Source: Fretibacter rubidus (GTDB lineage: Bacteria > Pseudomonadota > Alphaproteobacteria > Caulobacterales > Maricaulaceae). From it: 64,000 nt of DNA. The notes below the pieces were generated by a model that was not told the origin of the DNA, did no database searches, and was given only the letters and a program-made list of their open reading frames with translations. A program made the position numbers and the translations under genes. Positions 16,923 through 25,507 of the stretch are shown here, piece after piece (position 1 is the first letter of the stretch; every line of letters starts with the position of its first letter). The stretch lies in assembly GCF_041429785.1 (NCBI RefSeq), contig NZ_CP163423.1, forward strand, positions 3,286,001 to 3,350,000, given 5' to 3'.

Positions 16923-17591
16923 ATGGCTGATAAAAAAGATATGGATAAAGCAGAAAAAGCTGAGGGCGCGCGTGAAACGCTGAAGATGAAAAAAGGCGCT
17001 GGCTTTGATGTGGACGGCCTGCCGAGTGAGGCGGAATTGGATGCGTTACAAGCTGAAATTGACAAAGCCCATGACGATATGGCCAAGCGCGAAGCCGTGG
17101 AAGAGGTCACGCCAGAGCAACGCATTGAACAGCTAGAAACAGAGCTTGCCAATTTAAAAGACCAAGCCCTGCGCGCCATGGCGGACGCTGATAATGTTAA
17201 AAAACGCGCGGCCCGCGAAGTGGCGGCGGCCAAGACCTTTGGTATCGAACGCTTTGCCGTGGATGTCTTGTCAGTCTCTGACAATCTGTCACGCGCGCTG
17301 CTGACTATGGACGGTACAGCTGTTGAGGATTTAGGCGACAATGCCAAAAACCTCCTGTCGGGTTTAGAGTTGACGGAAAAAGAACTCATGGCCGTCTTGG
17401 CACGCCACGGCATCAAGGCGGTGCCAGGTGTCGGGTCAAAATTTGATCCCAATGTACATCAAGCTGTCGCGCAAGTGCCTTCTGATGAAGATAAAGGGAA
17501 TGTCGCAACCGTGATGCAAACGGGCTTTAAGCTTGGTGAGCGTACGCTGCGCGCCGCCATGGTTGCCGTGTCCACGGGACCAGCAAAGTAG
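16923..17591 (+). CDS. grpE: Co-chaperone GrpE
   Basis: GrpE is the nucleotide exchange factor of DnaK. This 222-residue protein has the charged N-terminal tail, a long coiled coil (about 60-110, EQRIEQLETELANLKDQAL) and the C-terminal beta domain ending in GFKLGERTLRAAMVAV. The tail before the coiled coil is rather long. It is cotranscribed with hrcA. Confidence 0.97.
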   Translation: MADKKDMDKAEKAEGARETLKMKKGAGFDVDGLPSEAELDALQAEIDKAHDDMAKREAVEEVTPEQRIEQLETELANLKDQALRAMADADNVKKRAAREVAAAKTFGIERFAVDVLSVSDNLSRALLTMDGTAVEDLGDNAKNLLSGLELTEKELMAVLARHGIKAVPGVGSKFDPNVHQAVAQVPSDEDKGNVATVMQTGFKLGERTLRAAMVAVSTGPAK

Positions 17592-17726
17592 CGCCCCATC
17601 CCCTGACGGGTGAGTCCCCTTTTACACGCCCATTTTTTCTGCTATGTCCCATCTGTGCCAAATTGCCGCATCAAAGACGGCCGGCACAGATGCCCTATAA
17701 TCACGGCATAATTTGGGGAGAATGGT

Positions 17727-18059
17727 ATGGATGGTTCAAACGACCGTTGGGAAGTGTATAAAGATGCGCGCAATGAATTTCGGTGGCGACGGATGGCGCG
17801 CAACGGAAAAATCGTTGGTAAATCGTGTGAAAGTTATAAAAAGCGCCCCGACGCGGCGCTAAACGCACAACGCCACGGTATGGACGGCAACCCCAACGGC
17901 CTCGGCGCGTCTGATAAATGGGATATTTACACCGATAAAAAAGACGAGTTTCGCTGGCGCCGTACCGCGACCAATGGCGAGATTACAGGGGCCGCGTCAG
18001 AGAGTTATAAAGCCCGCGCGGATTGCGAAGCGAACGCCAGACGTAATGGTATGGGCTAG
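17727..18059 (+). CDS. YegP-type protein with two DUF1508 repeats
   Basis: This 110-residue protein contains two tandem copies of the YegP/DUF1508 unit: RWEVYKDARNEFRWRR (about 7-22) and KWDIYTDKKDEFRWRR (about 63-78), each followed by a G-K/E-I-x-G-x-S-ESYK turn. The family is small, cytosolic and of unknown function. Upstream is a 135-bp gap from grpE without a clear terminator. Confidence 0.9.
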   Translation: MDGSNDRWEVYKDARNEFRWRRMARNGKIVGKSCESYKKRPDAALNAQRHGMDGNPNGLGASDKWDIYTDKKDEFRWRRTATNGEITGAASESYKARADCEANARRNGMG

Positions 18060-18155
18060 CGACTTATCTTTAGCGTAGCGCTTGGGTAGCCGCCTTGCTG
18101 TCACAGGGCGTAATTCTCGCTAGTAATTAGGCCTGTCTCTGCTTATGAAACCGCT

Positions 18156-18578
18156 ATGACAAAACTTGATACAATGCTGGGCCAAACCACGCCCGAAGCC
18201 CTCGCAAACGACCCCATCCTGCGCAAAGCCTTTATCGTTGGTCTTATGGCCGCTGATATCTATGCCCCCGTTATGGATACAGCCGAAGCGCAAGCGCAAA
18301 ACGGGGGTGTGTCATTAATGGCAACGCCAGTTGAAGGCGTGCAGCATGTGTTACTGTTTTCTAATGAGGCCAACTTGCGCGGTTTTGTTGCGGCGGGTAC
18401 CCGCTTTGCCAAAGTGGCTGGGAAAGAGCTGTTCCCGCTCTTGATGGGTAATCATGCGATTTTAAATCCTGGGCCAAAGGGTTTAAAACTCGCACCAGAA
18501 GATATTGCTGAAATTAACGGTAAATCAGGCGATTGCGGCGCGCCAGGCCATGTTCACGGCCCAGATTGTAATCACTAA
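18156..18578 (+). CDS. SseB-like domain protein with Cys/His-rich tail
   Basis: This 140-residue protein resembles the N-terminal SseB domain (enhanced serine sensitivity), with the pattern MATPVEGVQHVLLFSNEANL. The biochemical role of SseB domains is not established. The last 15 residues, CGAPGHVHGPDCNH, hold two Cys and three His in a spacing that could bind a metal. That tail is not a usual part of the SseB domain as I know it. Confidence 0.7.
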   Translation: MTKLDTMLGQTTPEALANDPILRKAFIVGLMAADIYAPVMDTAEAQAQNGGVSLMATPVEGVQHVLLFSNEANLRGFVAAGTRFAKVAGKELFPLLMGNHAILNPGPKGLKLAPEDIAEINGKSGDCGAPGHVHGPDCNH

Positions 18579-18861
18579 AACTTAAGCGTTCACAATCGCT
18601 GATGAGCGTATCAAATGCGTTAGTTTTTGCATGGCTGTTCTAAACATAATCATCCCCTATTCGCCCCAACATAGCCCCTATGATTAAAGGCGGCGTTGAG
18701 AAATATCCTTAAAACTTCCTTATGGTATCCCGCGCTACAGTCTCTGAAAATATCGCGTGCGCCGTTTGAACTATGGGTGTATGGATAAATAGAGACGTCA
18801 AAAGACGCCGTTTATAAGGGGCTCTCATATTTATGGGGGCAGATTGTCAAAAGGGACGATT

Positions 18862-19089
18862 ATGATTTATTTAAAAGCGCTTGCGGGCACCATGTTCTTG
18901 ATGGTTATCCTATCGGTTTTCACCGAAGGCATGATTTGGGTCATGCTTGATTTGTTTCACGCCTCTAAAGCCGTGATTATCTCTGGCGAAGTTCTGGGCC
19001 TTATCCCGCTCGCTATTGCTTTTGTCTTTATTTACAAGACGGCGCTTAGCGCAGAGCGCGAAATTCTTAGCCAAGAAAACGCGGCTTAA
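18862..19089 (+). CDS. Small membrane protein, two transmembrane segments
   Basis: This 75-residue protein starts at the ATG at 18862, preceded by an AGGGA ribosome-binding site; a TTG six codons earlier is less likely. It has two hydrophobic segments (about residues 4-26 and 34-55) and a charged C-terminal tail. I do not recognise the family. The 283 bp between this start and the SseB-like gene hold no other gene or clear structure that I can see. Confidence 0.65.
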   Translation: MIYLKALAGTMFLMVILSVFTEGMIWVMLDLFHASKAVIISGEVLGLIPLAIAFVFIYKTALSAEREILSQENAA

Positions 19090-19120
19090 CAAAACGCGGC
19101 TGGGGACTTTAGAAGCCGCC

Positions 19121-20128
19121 TTATTCGGCGGCGTCTTTGGTGTTCAGTCTATGCACGTGATGCGGGTCATTATCTGTCCCGCACACCATATTTCCATTAT
19201 CAAACACTGATAGGCCGCCGTTTAGGAACATATCGGCGTCTTGGGCGAAGGCTTCGACCAGATAGTCAAACACGGCGCGGATTCGCGTGCTGCGGCGAAG
19301 GTCTTCATGGGCGACCAGATATAAATCTTCGCGCCGCGATACATTGGGCAATACCCGCACCATATTATCATTATTGACACAGTCAGAACACAGCACAGTC
19401 GCGCCAATACCAAAGCCCGCGTTCATCGCCTCATCAAAGGCCCAGATGGAATTGGTACGCATTGTGATGCGGTCAGGCAGATGCACGGGATTGCCATTGC
19501 CGTCGTCAATCCACAAAATCTTGTCATCCATAATGGTCGCCAGAACGCCGTCGTGATTTTTTAAATCTTCAAGCGATTTCGGTGTCCCGCGCTCTGCTAA
19601 ATATCCTTTGGACGCGAATAGGCCAAAGGTCACGGTCGCGACTTTGCGTCCAATCAAGCTGTTTTGATCACCCGGCCCCATCCAACGCAGCGCGATATCG
19701 GCTTCGCGTTGGGCGAGGTTAAAGTTTTTAAACCCGATACCCAAATCAATCATGATATCAGGATGACTGCGGCGAAAGGCTTGCATCACGGGCGGCAGCC
19801 ACGACGTCCCAATGCCTTCGGTCGCGCTCATGCGTACTGTGCCCGCCAATGAATGTTCCAATGTCGCGGATGAACGGTCAATGGCGGCGGCTTCGTCTTG
19901 CATGCGCTTGACATGGTCTAAAATGGAATAGCCAAAGGTCGTGGGGACAAGCGCCCCGTTTTCCTTGGTCAAAAGCCGCGTGCCAAAGTGATCTTCTAAG
20001 GCGCGAATTCGCCGCCCCACTGTCGGCTGGCTCATTTTAAGCTTGCGCCCTGCGGCCGTTAAGCTGCCAGTTTCGGCAACAGCGATAAATATTGGATAGT
20101 CTGACCAGTTTTTCATGCATAAACGCAT
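19121..20128 (-). CDS. LysR family transcriptional regulator
   Basis: This 335-residue regulator has the N-terminal LysR helix-turn-helix (FIAVAETGSLTAAGRKLKMSQPTVGRRI, about residues 14-41) and a periplasmic-binding-like effector domain after residue 90. It is divergent from the exported TPR-like gene at 20206, with 77 bp between, so that gene may be its target. The C-terminal tail, NDPHHVHRL, is unusual for the family. An ATG four codons downstream (20116) is an alternative start. Confidence 0.9.
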   Translation of the reverse strand: MRLCMKNWSDYPIFIAVAETGSLTAAGRKLKMSQPTVGRRIRALEDHFGTRLLTKENGALVPTTFGYSILDHVKRMQDEAAAIDRSSATLEHSLAGTVRMSATEGIGTSWLPPVMQAFRRSHPDIMIDLGIGFKNFNLAQREADIALRWMGPGDQNSLIGRKVATVTFGLFASKGYLAERGTPKSLEDLKNHDGVLATIMDDKILWIDDGNGNPVHLPDRITMRTNSIWAFDEAMNAGFGIGATVLCSDCVNNDNMVRVLPNVSRREDLYLVAHEDLRRSTRIRAVFDYLVEAFAQDADMFLNGGLSVFDNGNMVCGTDNDPHHVHRLNTKDAAE

Positions 20129-20205
20129 AAACTAAAGTCACTATTTGTCAATTACATTCGATATCGTTTGAATTTATAGCGTAATCGTCAATCAAGGAGA
20201 CGAAA

Positions 20206-20607
20206 ATGACATTTAAATCAAACACAATTGCCACTGCTCTGACTGCTGGGTTTTTACTATCCGCAGGGTCTGCTTTTGCCGCAGACACACAAGGGTTTAC
20301 AGCAGCGACCGCGGCTGATCCAAAAATCCGCACGGCGGCGTCTGAATTTAAACGGGGCGATTTCGCGAAATCAATCGCCTTTAGTAAGGCGGCGCTAAAC
20401 AGCAAAATGAAAAAGAGCAAACAGGCTGTGGCCCAATCAAATCTCTGTGCGGCATATGGTGCCATGGGAGAGCTCGACTTGGCAAAAGCGGCTTGTGATG
20501 CGGCATTGTCTATTCGCCCCAATTATGCACCTGCAATGACGAACCGGGCGGCTCTGGCTGTACGGTTTGCAGCGACGGCCCCGACAACACAAGGCGGCGG
20601 GCAGTAG
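20206..20607 (+). CDS. Exported TPR-like protein
   Basis: This 133-residue protein has a clear signal peptide ending SAGSAFA-A, so the mature protein is periplasmic. The middle part (about 45-110) reads as two or three tetratricopeptide-like helical pairs (KSIAFSKAALNSKMK, LCAAYGAMGELDLAKAACDAAL, YAPAMTNRAAL). TPR repeats mediate protein contacts; the partner is unknown. It is divergent from the LysR gene. A ribosome-binding site (AAGGAG) precedes the ATG. Confidence 0.8.
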   Translation: MTFKSNTIATALTAGFLLSAGSAFAADTQGFTAATAADPKIRTAASEFKRGDFAKSIAFSKAALNSKMKKSKQAVAQSNLCAAYGAMGELDLAKAACDAALSIRPNYAPAMTNRAALAVRFAATAPTTQGGGQ

Positions 20608-20631
20608 CCGGGTTAGTTACCCCTCAATATG

Positions 20632-20658
20632 GCATCCTCGGGTCAAGCCCGAGGATGC
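20632..20658. repeat. Perfect 11-bp palindrome, possible dispersed repeat or bidirectional terminator
   Basis: GCATCCTCGGG at 20632-20642 pairs perfectly with 20648-20658 across a 5-nt loop. It sits between the convergent TPR-like gene and the saccharopine-dehydrogenase-like gene. There is no T-run on either side. CCTCGGGTCAAGCCCGAGG cores are common intergenic palindromes in alphaproteobacteria from what I recall, so this may be a REP-like element. Confidence 0.6.
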
Positions 20659-20679
20659 TAAAGACAGTGAGGTTATTCT

Positions 20680-21852
20680 CTAACCTTCAATCTTAAAGGT
20701 CAGTCCTGCATGCCCCGTCAAGCGGTGGACAAGGGACATACCCATGGCAGGCGCGGGCGTATAGACACCACCGGGTGTTTCTGTGTGATCGACATCAAGC
20801 GCAAGACAGAGCGCGCATTCCGTAATCATCTTTGATGTGCTGCCATAGCCCGGGTCTTTGTCGCCTGTGACGCCCGCAATCATGCGTTTGCCGTCAACCG
20901 TATCGCCTACAAACATCACGTCATAAAAGCCTGTCTCGCGTTCTTCCTTCGACGGGCCTTCGCCAGGCTTTGGCGGGTTCTTGGACATGCTGTCATCTTT
21001 GGCCACATGATTGGCGGCGGCTTCGCCTTGCTCGCCTGGGCCAGTCATGACCATCTCGTCATAGGTAAAGTTCTTGCCATAGGCAAAATCAAGCAGCGCA
21101 TTAGAGCGGTGAACATTTTTCGTATTTATCGCGGCCATGATAAAAGGCGCAGACCAGCTGTTAAGGTCCTCTTCAAAAATCGGTTTATGGCCTGTCGGTT
21201 GGTCGGGGCCGTCAAAACCGGGGACAAGCGAGAACGGGTCTTTTAACCAGCCGAGGATTTGCGGTTCACGCCCAGCGCGTTTCATGGTTTCCATGAAACT
21301 GGCCGCTGTGCCGCCTGAAAATGTGCCTTTCATTTTGCGCACACGCCCCCGCACCGTGGCGCAGGGCACACCAAATTTATCCTTGGCGTGTTCTTGCAAA
21401 TAATAGACGCCCATATCAAAAGGCACGCTATCAAAGCCGCAAGACAGCACAATACGCGCACCCGTTTTCGCGGCGGCCTCAGCGTAATCCTCAATAATGT
21501 CGTGCATCCAGGCGGGCTCTCCGCAAAGGTCAACATAATCCGTGCCTGCCTCGACACAGGCTTTGACCAAAGGTTCGCCGTAAAGCTGATACGGCCCAAC
21601 GGTGGTGATGACGACTTTGGCGCGTTCAGCCAAGGATTTAAGCGAGGCCGCGTCTTCGCTATCGGCGGTGATCAGCGGGATGTCACTTGATACGCCCATC
21701 TCGTCGCGCACTGTCTCTAGTTTCTTCTCACTGCGTCCTGCCATAGCCCAGCGCACATCTGCGCCGTATTCTTTTTGCAAATATTCAGCGACTAAGCGGC
21801 CCGTAAAGCCGGTCGCGCCGAAAACAACAACGTCAAATTCTCTTTTTGCCAT
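20680..21852 (-). CDS. Saccharopine dehydrogenase-like NAD(P)-binding oxidoreductase
   Basis: This 390-residue protein has an N-terminal Rossmann motif, VVFGATGFTGRLVAEYL (about 8-24), and the saccharopine-dehydrogenase-like NADP domain (VITTVGPYQLYGEPLVKAC, VDLCGEPAW). This branch, often called trans-acting enoyl reductase in actinobacteria, is distinct from lysine biosynthesis enzymes and is usually linked to lipid metabolism. A perfect 26-bp palindrome 16-41 bp upstream of the start indicates tight regulation by a dimeric repressor. Confidence 0.88.
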   Translation of the reverse strand: MAKREFDVVVFGATGFTGRLVAEYLQKEYGADVRWAMAGRSEKKLETVRDEMGVSSDIPLITADSEDAASLKSLAERAKVVITTVGPYQLYGEPLVKACVEAGTDYVDLCGEPAWMHDIIEDYAEAAAKTGARIVLSCGFDSVPFDMGVYYLQEHAKDKFGVPCATVRGRVRKMKGTFSGGTAASFMETMKRAGREPQILGWLKDPFSLVPGFDGPDQPTGHKPIFEEDLNSWSAPFIMAAINTKNVHRSNALLDFAYGKNFTYDEMVMTGPGEQGEAAANHVAKDDSMSKNPPKPGEGPSKEERETGFYDVMFVGDTVDGKRMIAGVTGDKDPGYGSTSKMITECALCLALDVDHTETPGGVYTPAPAMGMSLVHRLTGHAGLTFKIEG

Positions 21853-21867
21853 GATGGCCTCCTATAA

Positions 21868-21893
21868 TTTATATGCACAAAGTTGCATATAAA
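21868..21893 (-). promoter_or_regulatory. Perfect 26-bp palindromic operator
   Basis: TTTATATGCA at 21868-21877 and TGCATATAAA at 21884-21893 form perfect 10-bp arms around a 6-bp spacer. It lies just upstream of the saccharopine-dehydrogenase-like gene. Size and geometry match a TetR-family operator. The related site at 12323-12345 has the same spacer. Confidence 0.7.
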
Positions 21894-21917
21894 CGCTGTT
21901 TCGGGAAGTGTGTTATT

Positions 21918-23054
21918 TCAATTTTTGGGATTTAGCTGTTTTCGGGCCAGCGTTGTCGCTGACAGGCTACTGACATATAAATGACCGTCGGGGGCCATGA
22001 CGGCACCTGTGGCTTGTGGATAGTCCCCGCTAGGATCTTGCAAGGTTTGGATGACCTGCCCGTCCGCTGTGATTTGCACAATATGGGTGTAATCCACGGC
22101 GCTCGGCCGCAGTCTTTCGGGCAAACGCATGGCCAGTTTCCGCATAAACGGTTTGCGGGCATTTGCATCCAGCCAGTCAGAGCGCTGGGAGATTAACCCC
22201 ACGTAAAATGTCGGCACGGACGTCACGTTCGGCAAATCGACCAAGGGCCCCGGGTTAATGTTATCGGGAAAGCCGGGCAGGTTACCGATGATAACTTCAC
22301 GCTTGCCTTTTCGCGGGCCGTCGACCCAAATGCGGTGAACGGAATAAGTCCCTGTCTCGACTACCAAAAGACTTTGCCCGTCGGGATGCATTGCGACCCC
22401 GTTACTAAAACTAAAGCCGTCGGCGACAACGCGCGTCACCCCGTCGCGCGGGTCATAAGATAAAACACGCCCTGTTTTTCTATGCTCCATAATCTCTAGC
22501 AAGCTCGCGGCCATCGTGCTGCCAATGGCTTTGGCCCCAAATTTGGTCGAGGCATCGGAAAAATATATCACGCCGTTAGGGGCAATATCCACGTCATCGG
22601 CATAAAGGATGGGTGTGCCGTCCACACTATTGGTGAGTAAGTTCACCGCGCCTGTGTCGACGTTGACAGACATCAGACCCAAATAGGCGTCTGCGACAAT
22701 CAAATCAGTCTCGTTCGCAAATTCAATACCCAGCGGGACGCCGCCTGTATTCGTGATAGTTGTGCGCGTAAGGGTGACGGGGTCAATCTTTATAATCTCG
22801 CCTTTATGGCCCGACACATAGACCTCATAACCGCCGTCTTTTTCGCGAATGGCGACATCTTCAGGGCCGTAAGTCTGCCCAATGGCAATGCGCTCCATAT
22901 CTGCCAATGTGGTGTTGGGTGCAAAATCGCCCGTGTAACCCAAAGACGCTTCTGCGTCCCACGGCGCGGGGTCAATCGGGACAGGCCAAAGTGTCAGATA
23001 AGCGCCCGTTAACGCTATCACCGCGCCTGCACCGAATAGAAATTTTTTCATCAT
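21918..23054 (-). CDS. SMP-30/strictosidine synthase-like beta-propeller protein
   Basis: About 378 residues from the chosen start at 23054, where GGGGG lies five bases before tandem ATG codons; an upstream in-frame ATG at 23105 would add 17 atypical residues. The N-terminus is a membrane anchor or uncleaved signal (KKFLFGAGAVIALTGAYLTLW). The rest is a six-bladed propeller with typical motifs (YADDVDIAPNGVIYFSD, FSNGVAMHPDGQSLLVVE, GFPDNINPGPLVDLP). The closest relatives I know are strictosidine-synthase-like/APMAP proteins, usually esterases or lactonases. The substrate is unknown. Confidence 0.85.
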   Translation of the reverse strand: MMKKFLFGAGAVIALTGAYLTLWPVPIDPAPWDAEASLGYTGDFAPNTTLADMERIAIGQTYGPEDVAIREKDGGYEVYVSGHKGEIIKIDPVTLTRTTITNTGGVPLGIEFANETDLIVADAYLGLMSVNVDTGAVNLLTNSVDGTPILYADDVDIAPNGVIYFSDASTKFGAKAIGSTMAASLLEIMEHRKTGRVLSYDPRDGVTRVVADGFSFSNGVAMHPDGQSLLVVETGTYSVHRIWVDGPRKGKREVIIGNLPGFPDNINPGPLVDLPNVTSVPTFYVGLISQRSDWLDANARKPFMRKLAMRLPERLRPSAVDYTHIVQITADGQVIQTLQDPSGDYPQATGAVMAPDGHLYVSSLSATTLARKQLNPKN

Positions 23055-23122
23055 TACCCCCATTGTTACACGGGTAACTGTGTCACGGGCGCGATGAGGT
23101 GACAAGGTCGCCTGTTAAACGC

Positions 23123-23164
23123 GGCCCCCTAAATACGGGCCCCTAAATACGGCCCCCTAAATAC
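23123..23164. repeat. 14-bp tandem repeat, three copies, across the coq7 stop codon
   Basis: Three direct copies of GGCCCCCTAAATAC (the middle one with one substitution) occupy 23123-23136, 23137-23150 and 23151-23164. The third contains the coq7 stop codon, so the repeat duplicates the gene's 3' end into the intergenic gap. Confidence 0.9.
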
Positions 23165-23735
23165 GGCCCGTAACTTTAATCGCGAGGTGGCAGCCCGCCG
23201 TGATAACGCGTGATAGCACGCTATAGCCGGGCGCCTCTTTGGCCCCGCCTTCAACAGCGATATCGCGGTGGTGCAATTCGTCTTCACGAAATTCTGCAAA
23301 GGTTGCGGATAGGGCGGGGTCAACATCTTTGGTCTGCTCGACCTGTTCGGCGTAATGTTGTTCAATAACGGTCTCTACCGCTTCTGTGCAGGCATGGGCG
23401 GCTTTCTCGCCCATTAACGCCGTCACCACACCAAGGCCGTAGCCCGCCAGATTCCAAATCGGGGCGAGGGCGGTGGGGCGCACGTCGCGTTCAATCAGCA
23501 GCGCATCAAAGGCATCGAGGTGTTTTTGTTCCTCGTCTTCCATTTCTTTGATTTGGGCGGCGAGGTCGCGCGTATGCTTGCCGCGCCCAAAGACCGCTTG
23601 CTGGCCTTTGTAAATCGCCACAGCACCGTATTCACCTGCGTGATCAATGCGCAGCATTTGCGCAATGGCGTCAGGGGTTGGCGTTTGATTACGGTGTTTG
23701 GCCGTTTGGCCCGCGAGTTTCGGTCGTGTTGTCAT
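23157..23735 (-). CDS. coq7: Demethoxyubiquinone hydroxylase Coq7
   Basis: Coq7 is the di-iron monooxygenase for the penultimate hydroxylation of ubiquinone biosynthesis at the inner membrane. The 192-residue protein shows the ligand motifs in order: RIDHAGEYGAV (first Glu), EDEEQKHLD (E-x-x-H) and, near 150-157, FREDELHHRD. Length matches the short bacterial form. dsbB lies 9 bp upstream on the same strand. The stop codon is inside a 14-bp tandem repeat. Confidence 0.95.
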   Translation of the reverse strand: MTTRPKLAGQTAKHRNQTPTPDAIAQMLRIDHAGEYGAVAIYKGQQAVFGRGKHTRDLAAQIKEMEDEEQKHLDAFDALLIERDVRPTALAPIWNLAGYGLGVVTALMGEKAAHACTEAVETVIEQHYAEQVEQTKDVDPALSATFAEFREDELHHRDIAVEGGAKEAPGYSVLSRVITAGCHLAIKVTGRI

Positions 23736-23744
23736 AGTTATAAT

Positions 23745-24260
23745 TTAAGTTGTCTTGCGCCGTAACGCTAGACCACCAATCGCCGCACCACATAGGCTCG
23801 CGACTGCGTTCCATCCTGCCATGGATAGCCCTAGAAACGACCACACCACATCAGAACAGGCAGGCGGTTTTATCTTTTTGGAAAAGCTGTCGATTAAGTC
23901 CTGACCGCTCATACCTTCGACAGAGACATCGCCCGTCGCGCAGGCTTTGGGGCCTTCCAGCCACCCAAATTCGACAAAGACATGCCACAGTGCAAAATAG
24001 GCGGAGCCCAGAAAGGCAAGGATAATCAGAAGGTTTAGCATCATCGGCACGGACTTCCCCTGCTGCTTTGCGATTTGCCCGTAAATCAGCGTCAGCAGCG
24101 CGACACCCAAAACGACCTTATGCGCGTGGCGTTGCCAGTAGCACATTGTGCAGGGCGCATAGCCGAGGACATATTCAAAAAACCACGCCCCACATAACAG
24201 CCCCCCCGACAGGAGCAGCGCAAATAAAGCGTAACGATCGCGATTGATAATCTGGGTCAT
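23745..24260 (-). CDS. dsbB: Disulfide bond formation protein DsbB
   Basis: DsbB reoxidises DsbA in the periplasm and passes electrons to quinone. This 171-residue protein has four hydrophobic segments, the first-loop pair Cys37-Cys40 (APCTMCYWQR) and second-loop cysteines Cys107 and Cys135 (PPACSD). Adjacency to coq7 is reasonable because DsbB uses ubiquinone. Confidence 0.94.
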   Translation of the reverse strand: MTQIINRDRYALFALLLSGGLLCGAWFFEYVLGYAPCTMCYWQRHAHKVVLGVALLTLIYGQIAKQQGKSVPMMLNLLIILAFLGSAYFALWHVFVEFGWLEGPKACATGDVSVEGMSGQDLIDSFSKKIKPPACSDVVWSFLGLSMAGWNAVASLCGAAIGGLALRRKTT

Positions 24261-24387
24261 AATAGCCCTATAAAACAGGATGCATTTCCTGTCACCTGTC
24301 CATAATGTTACATATAGGCTGTAACCTTAAAGCGCGCTTAACCGTCTTTGCTAAGGCTGTCTTAGGCCGTGAGGTTTAAAAAGCCCC

Positions 24388-24573
24388 ATGGATTGGTTTG
24401 GCAAATATGCGGGCAAGATGGCGTTTAAAGAGGCGCTGGGCGTGGGCTTTGTCGGGGCTTGCGCACTGGCCAAGGTCGCGCCCATTTTCGATGACGGTAA
24501 TTACAAAGCCGACGCGGTTCTCTATATGCTCTTTGCGGGGCTGGCCTATCTGATGTGGACCTATTGGTCCTAG
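24388..24573 (+). CDS. Small membrane protein
   Basis: This 61-residue ORF has two hydrophobic stretches (about 14-28 and 43-60) and a natural start following AAAAAGCCCC. It lies alone between dsbB and the RodZ-like gene. I do not recognise a family; the amino-acid pattern (KMAFKEALGVGFVGACAL) looks like a real protein. Confidence 0.6.
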   Translation: MDWFGKYAGKMAFKEALGVGFVGACALAKVAPIFDDGNYKADAVLYMLFAGLAYLMWTYWS

Positions 24574-24663
24574 GGCTTAATTCGCGCTAGGCTGTTATAA
24601 TCACTTGCGAAAAAAGTTAATGTTGTTAATAGCTGCGCAATAATTTCCCGTCACAACACCCCT

Positions 24664-25434
24664 ATGGCGCAGATGCATTCAGACACTCACATTGGCGAAG
24701 ACCTCGCGGCCGCGCGTGTGGCCAAAGGCTTGACGCACGGCGATGTGGCTGAGGCGCTTAATCTGCAAGCCGATTATATTGACGCCATTGAACGGCTGAA
24801 CCGGGACGCTTTGCCGTCCATTGGTTATGTGCTGGGATATGTGCGGGCTTATGCCAATTTGGTGGGGCTCGACGGCAGTGAAGCGGTCAAGCTGTTTAAA
24901 CGCGATAGCGCTGTGCCCGTGAACCTCGGTATGCGCGATCGTCCGCATTTTGTGCCGCGCCGCAAAATTAAGCTCCCGCGTGGATTTGTGCCCGCGATGT
25001 CTGTGCTGGGCTGCGCGGTGATGCTGGCCTTTTGGTACGGCACCAACACGCGGGTAGAGGCCAGCGTTGGCACGTCAATAGAGCTTTCCAATCCGAGCGC
25101 CCCCGCGCCGAGCGCGCCCACGCCGCTGCCTGCCAATATTTTAACGATTAAGGCCGTCGCGCCGAGCTGGGTACAGGTCAAAGACGCGCAAGGCCGCGTG
25201 GTGATCAGCCGTATTCTGACCAAGGGCGAAACTTACCAAACAGAGGCAGGCGCGCGTATGACATTATCGGCGCGCGACGGCGGGGCGATTGTGCTTTATG
25301 CGGGCGAAGACCGCCTTGGCCCGATGGGGGATGTCGGTGTGTCCTTTTCCGGCAAACCGATTGACGCCTCTGTCATTATCCCGGAACTTGCCGATATTCC
25401 GCTTGTGCCGCTCACGACAGACAGGCCGCAATAA
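24664..25434 (+). CDS. RodZ-like protein: HTH domain, one TM segment, DUF4115
   Basis: This 256-residue protein has a helix-turn-helix domain (IGEDLAAARVAKGLTHGDVAEALN, about 11-34), a single transmembrane segment near 115-133 and a C-terminal beta-rich domain (WVQVKDAQGRVVISRILTKG) of the DUF4115 type. This is the RodZ plan: cytoplasmic HTH, periplasmic tail, linked to MreB and rod shape. The gene directly precedes ispG, a placement seen in many proteobacteria. The HTH may not bind DNA in this family. Confidence 0.85.
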   Translation: MAQMHSDTHIGEDLAAARVAKGLTHGDVAEALNLQADYIDAIERLNRDALPSIGYVLGYVRAYANLVGLDGSEAVKLFKRDSAVPVNLGMRDRPHFVPRRKIKLPRGFVPAMSVLGCAVMLAFWYGTNTRVEASVGTSIELSNPSAPAPSAPTPLPANILTIKAVAPSWVQVKDAQGRVVISRILTKGETYQTEAGARMTLSARDGGAIVLYAGEDRLGPMGDVGVSFSGKPIDASVIIPELADIPLVPLTTDRPQ

Positions 25435-25507
25435 GCCTGCTCCCGCTGTGCTGATTTAAACACCGTTTTGTCTTTAATTTGACATGTGCCCGCGCTACAA
25501 CAGGTTC

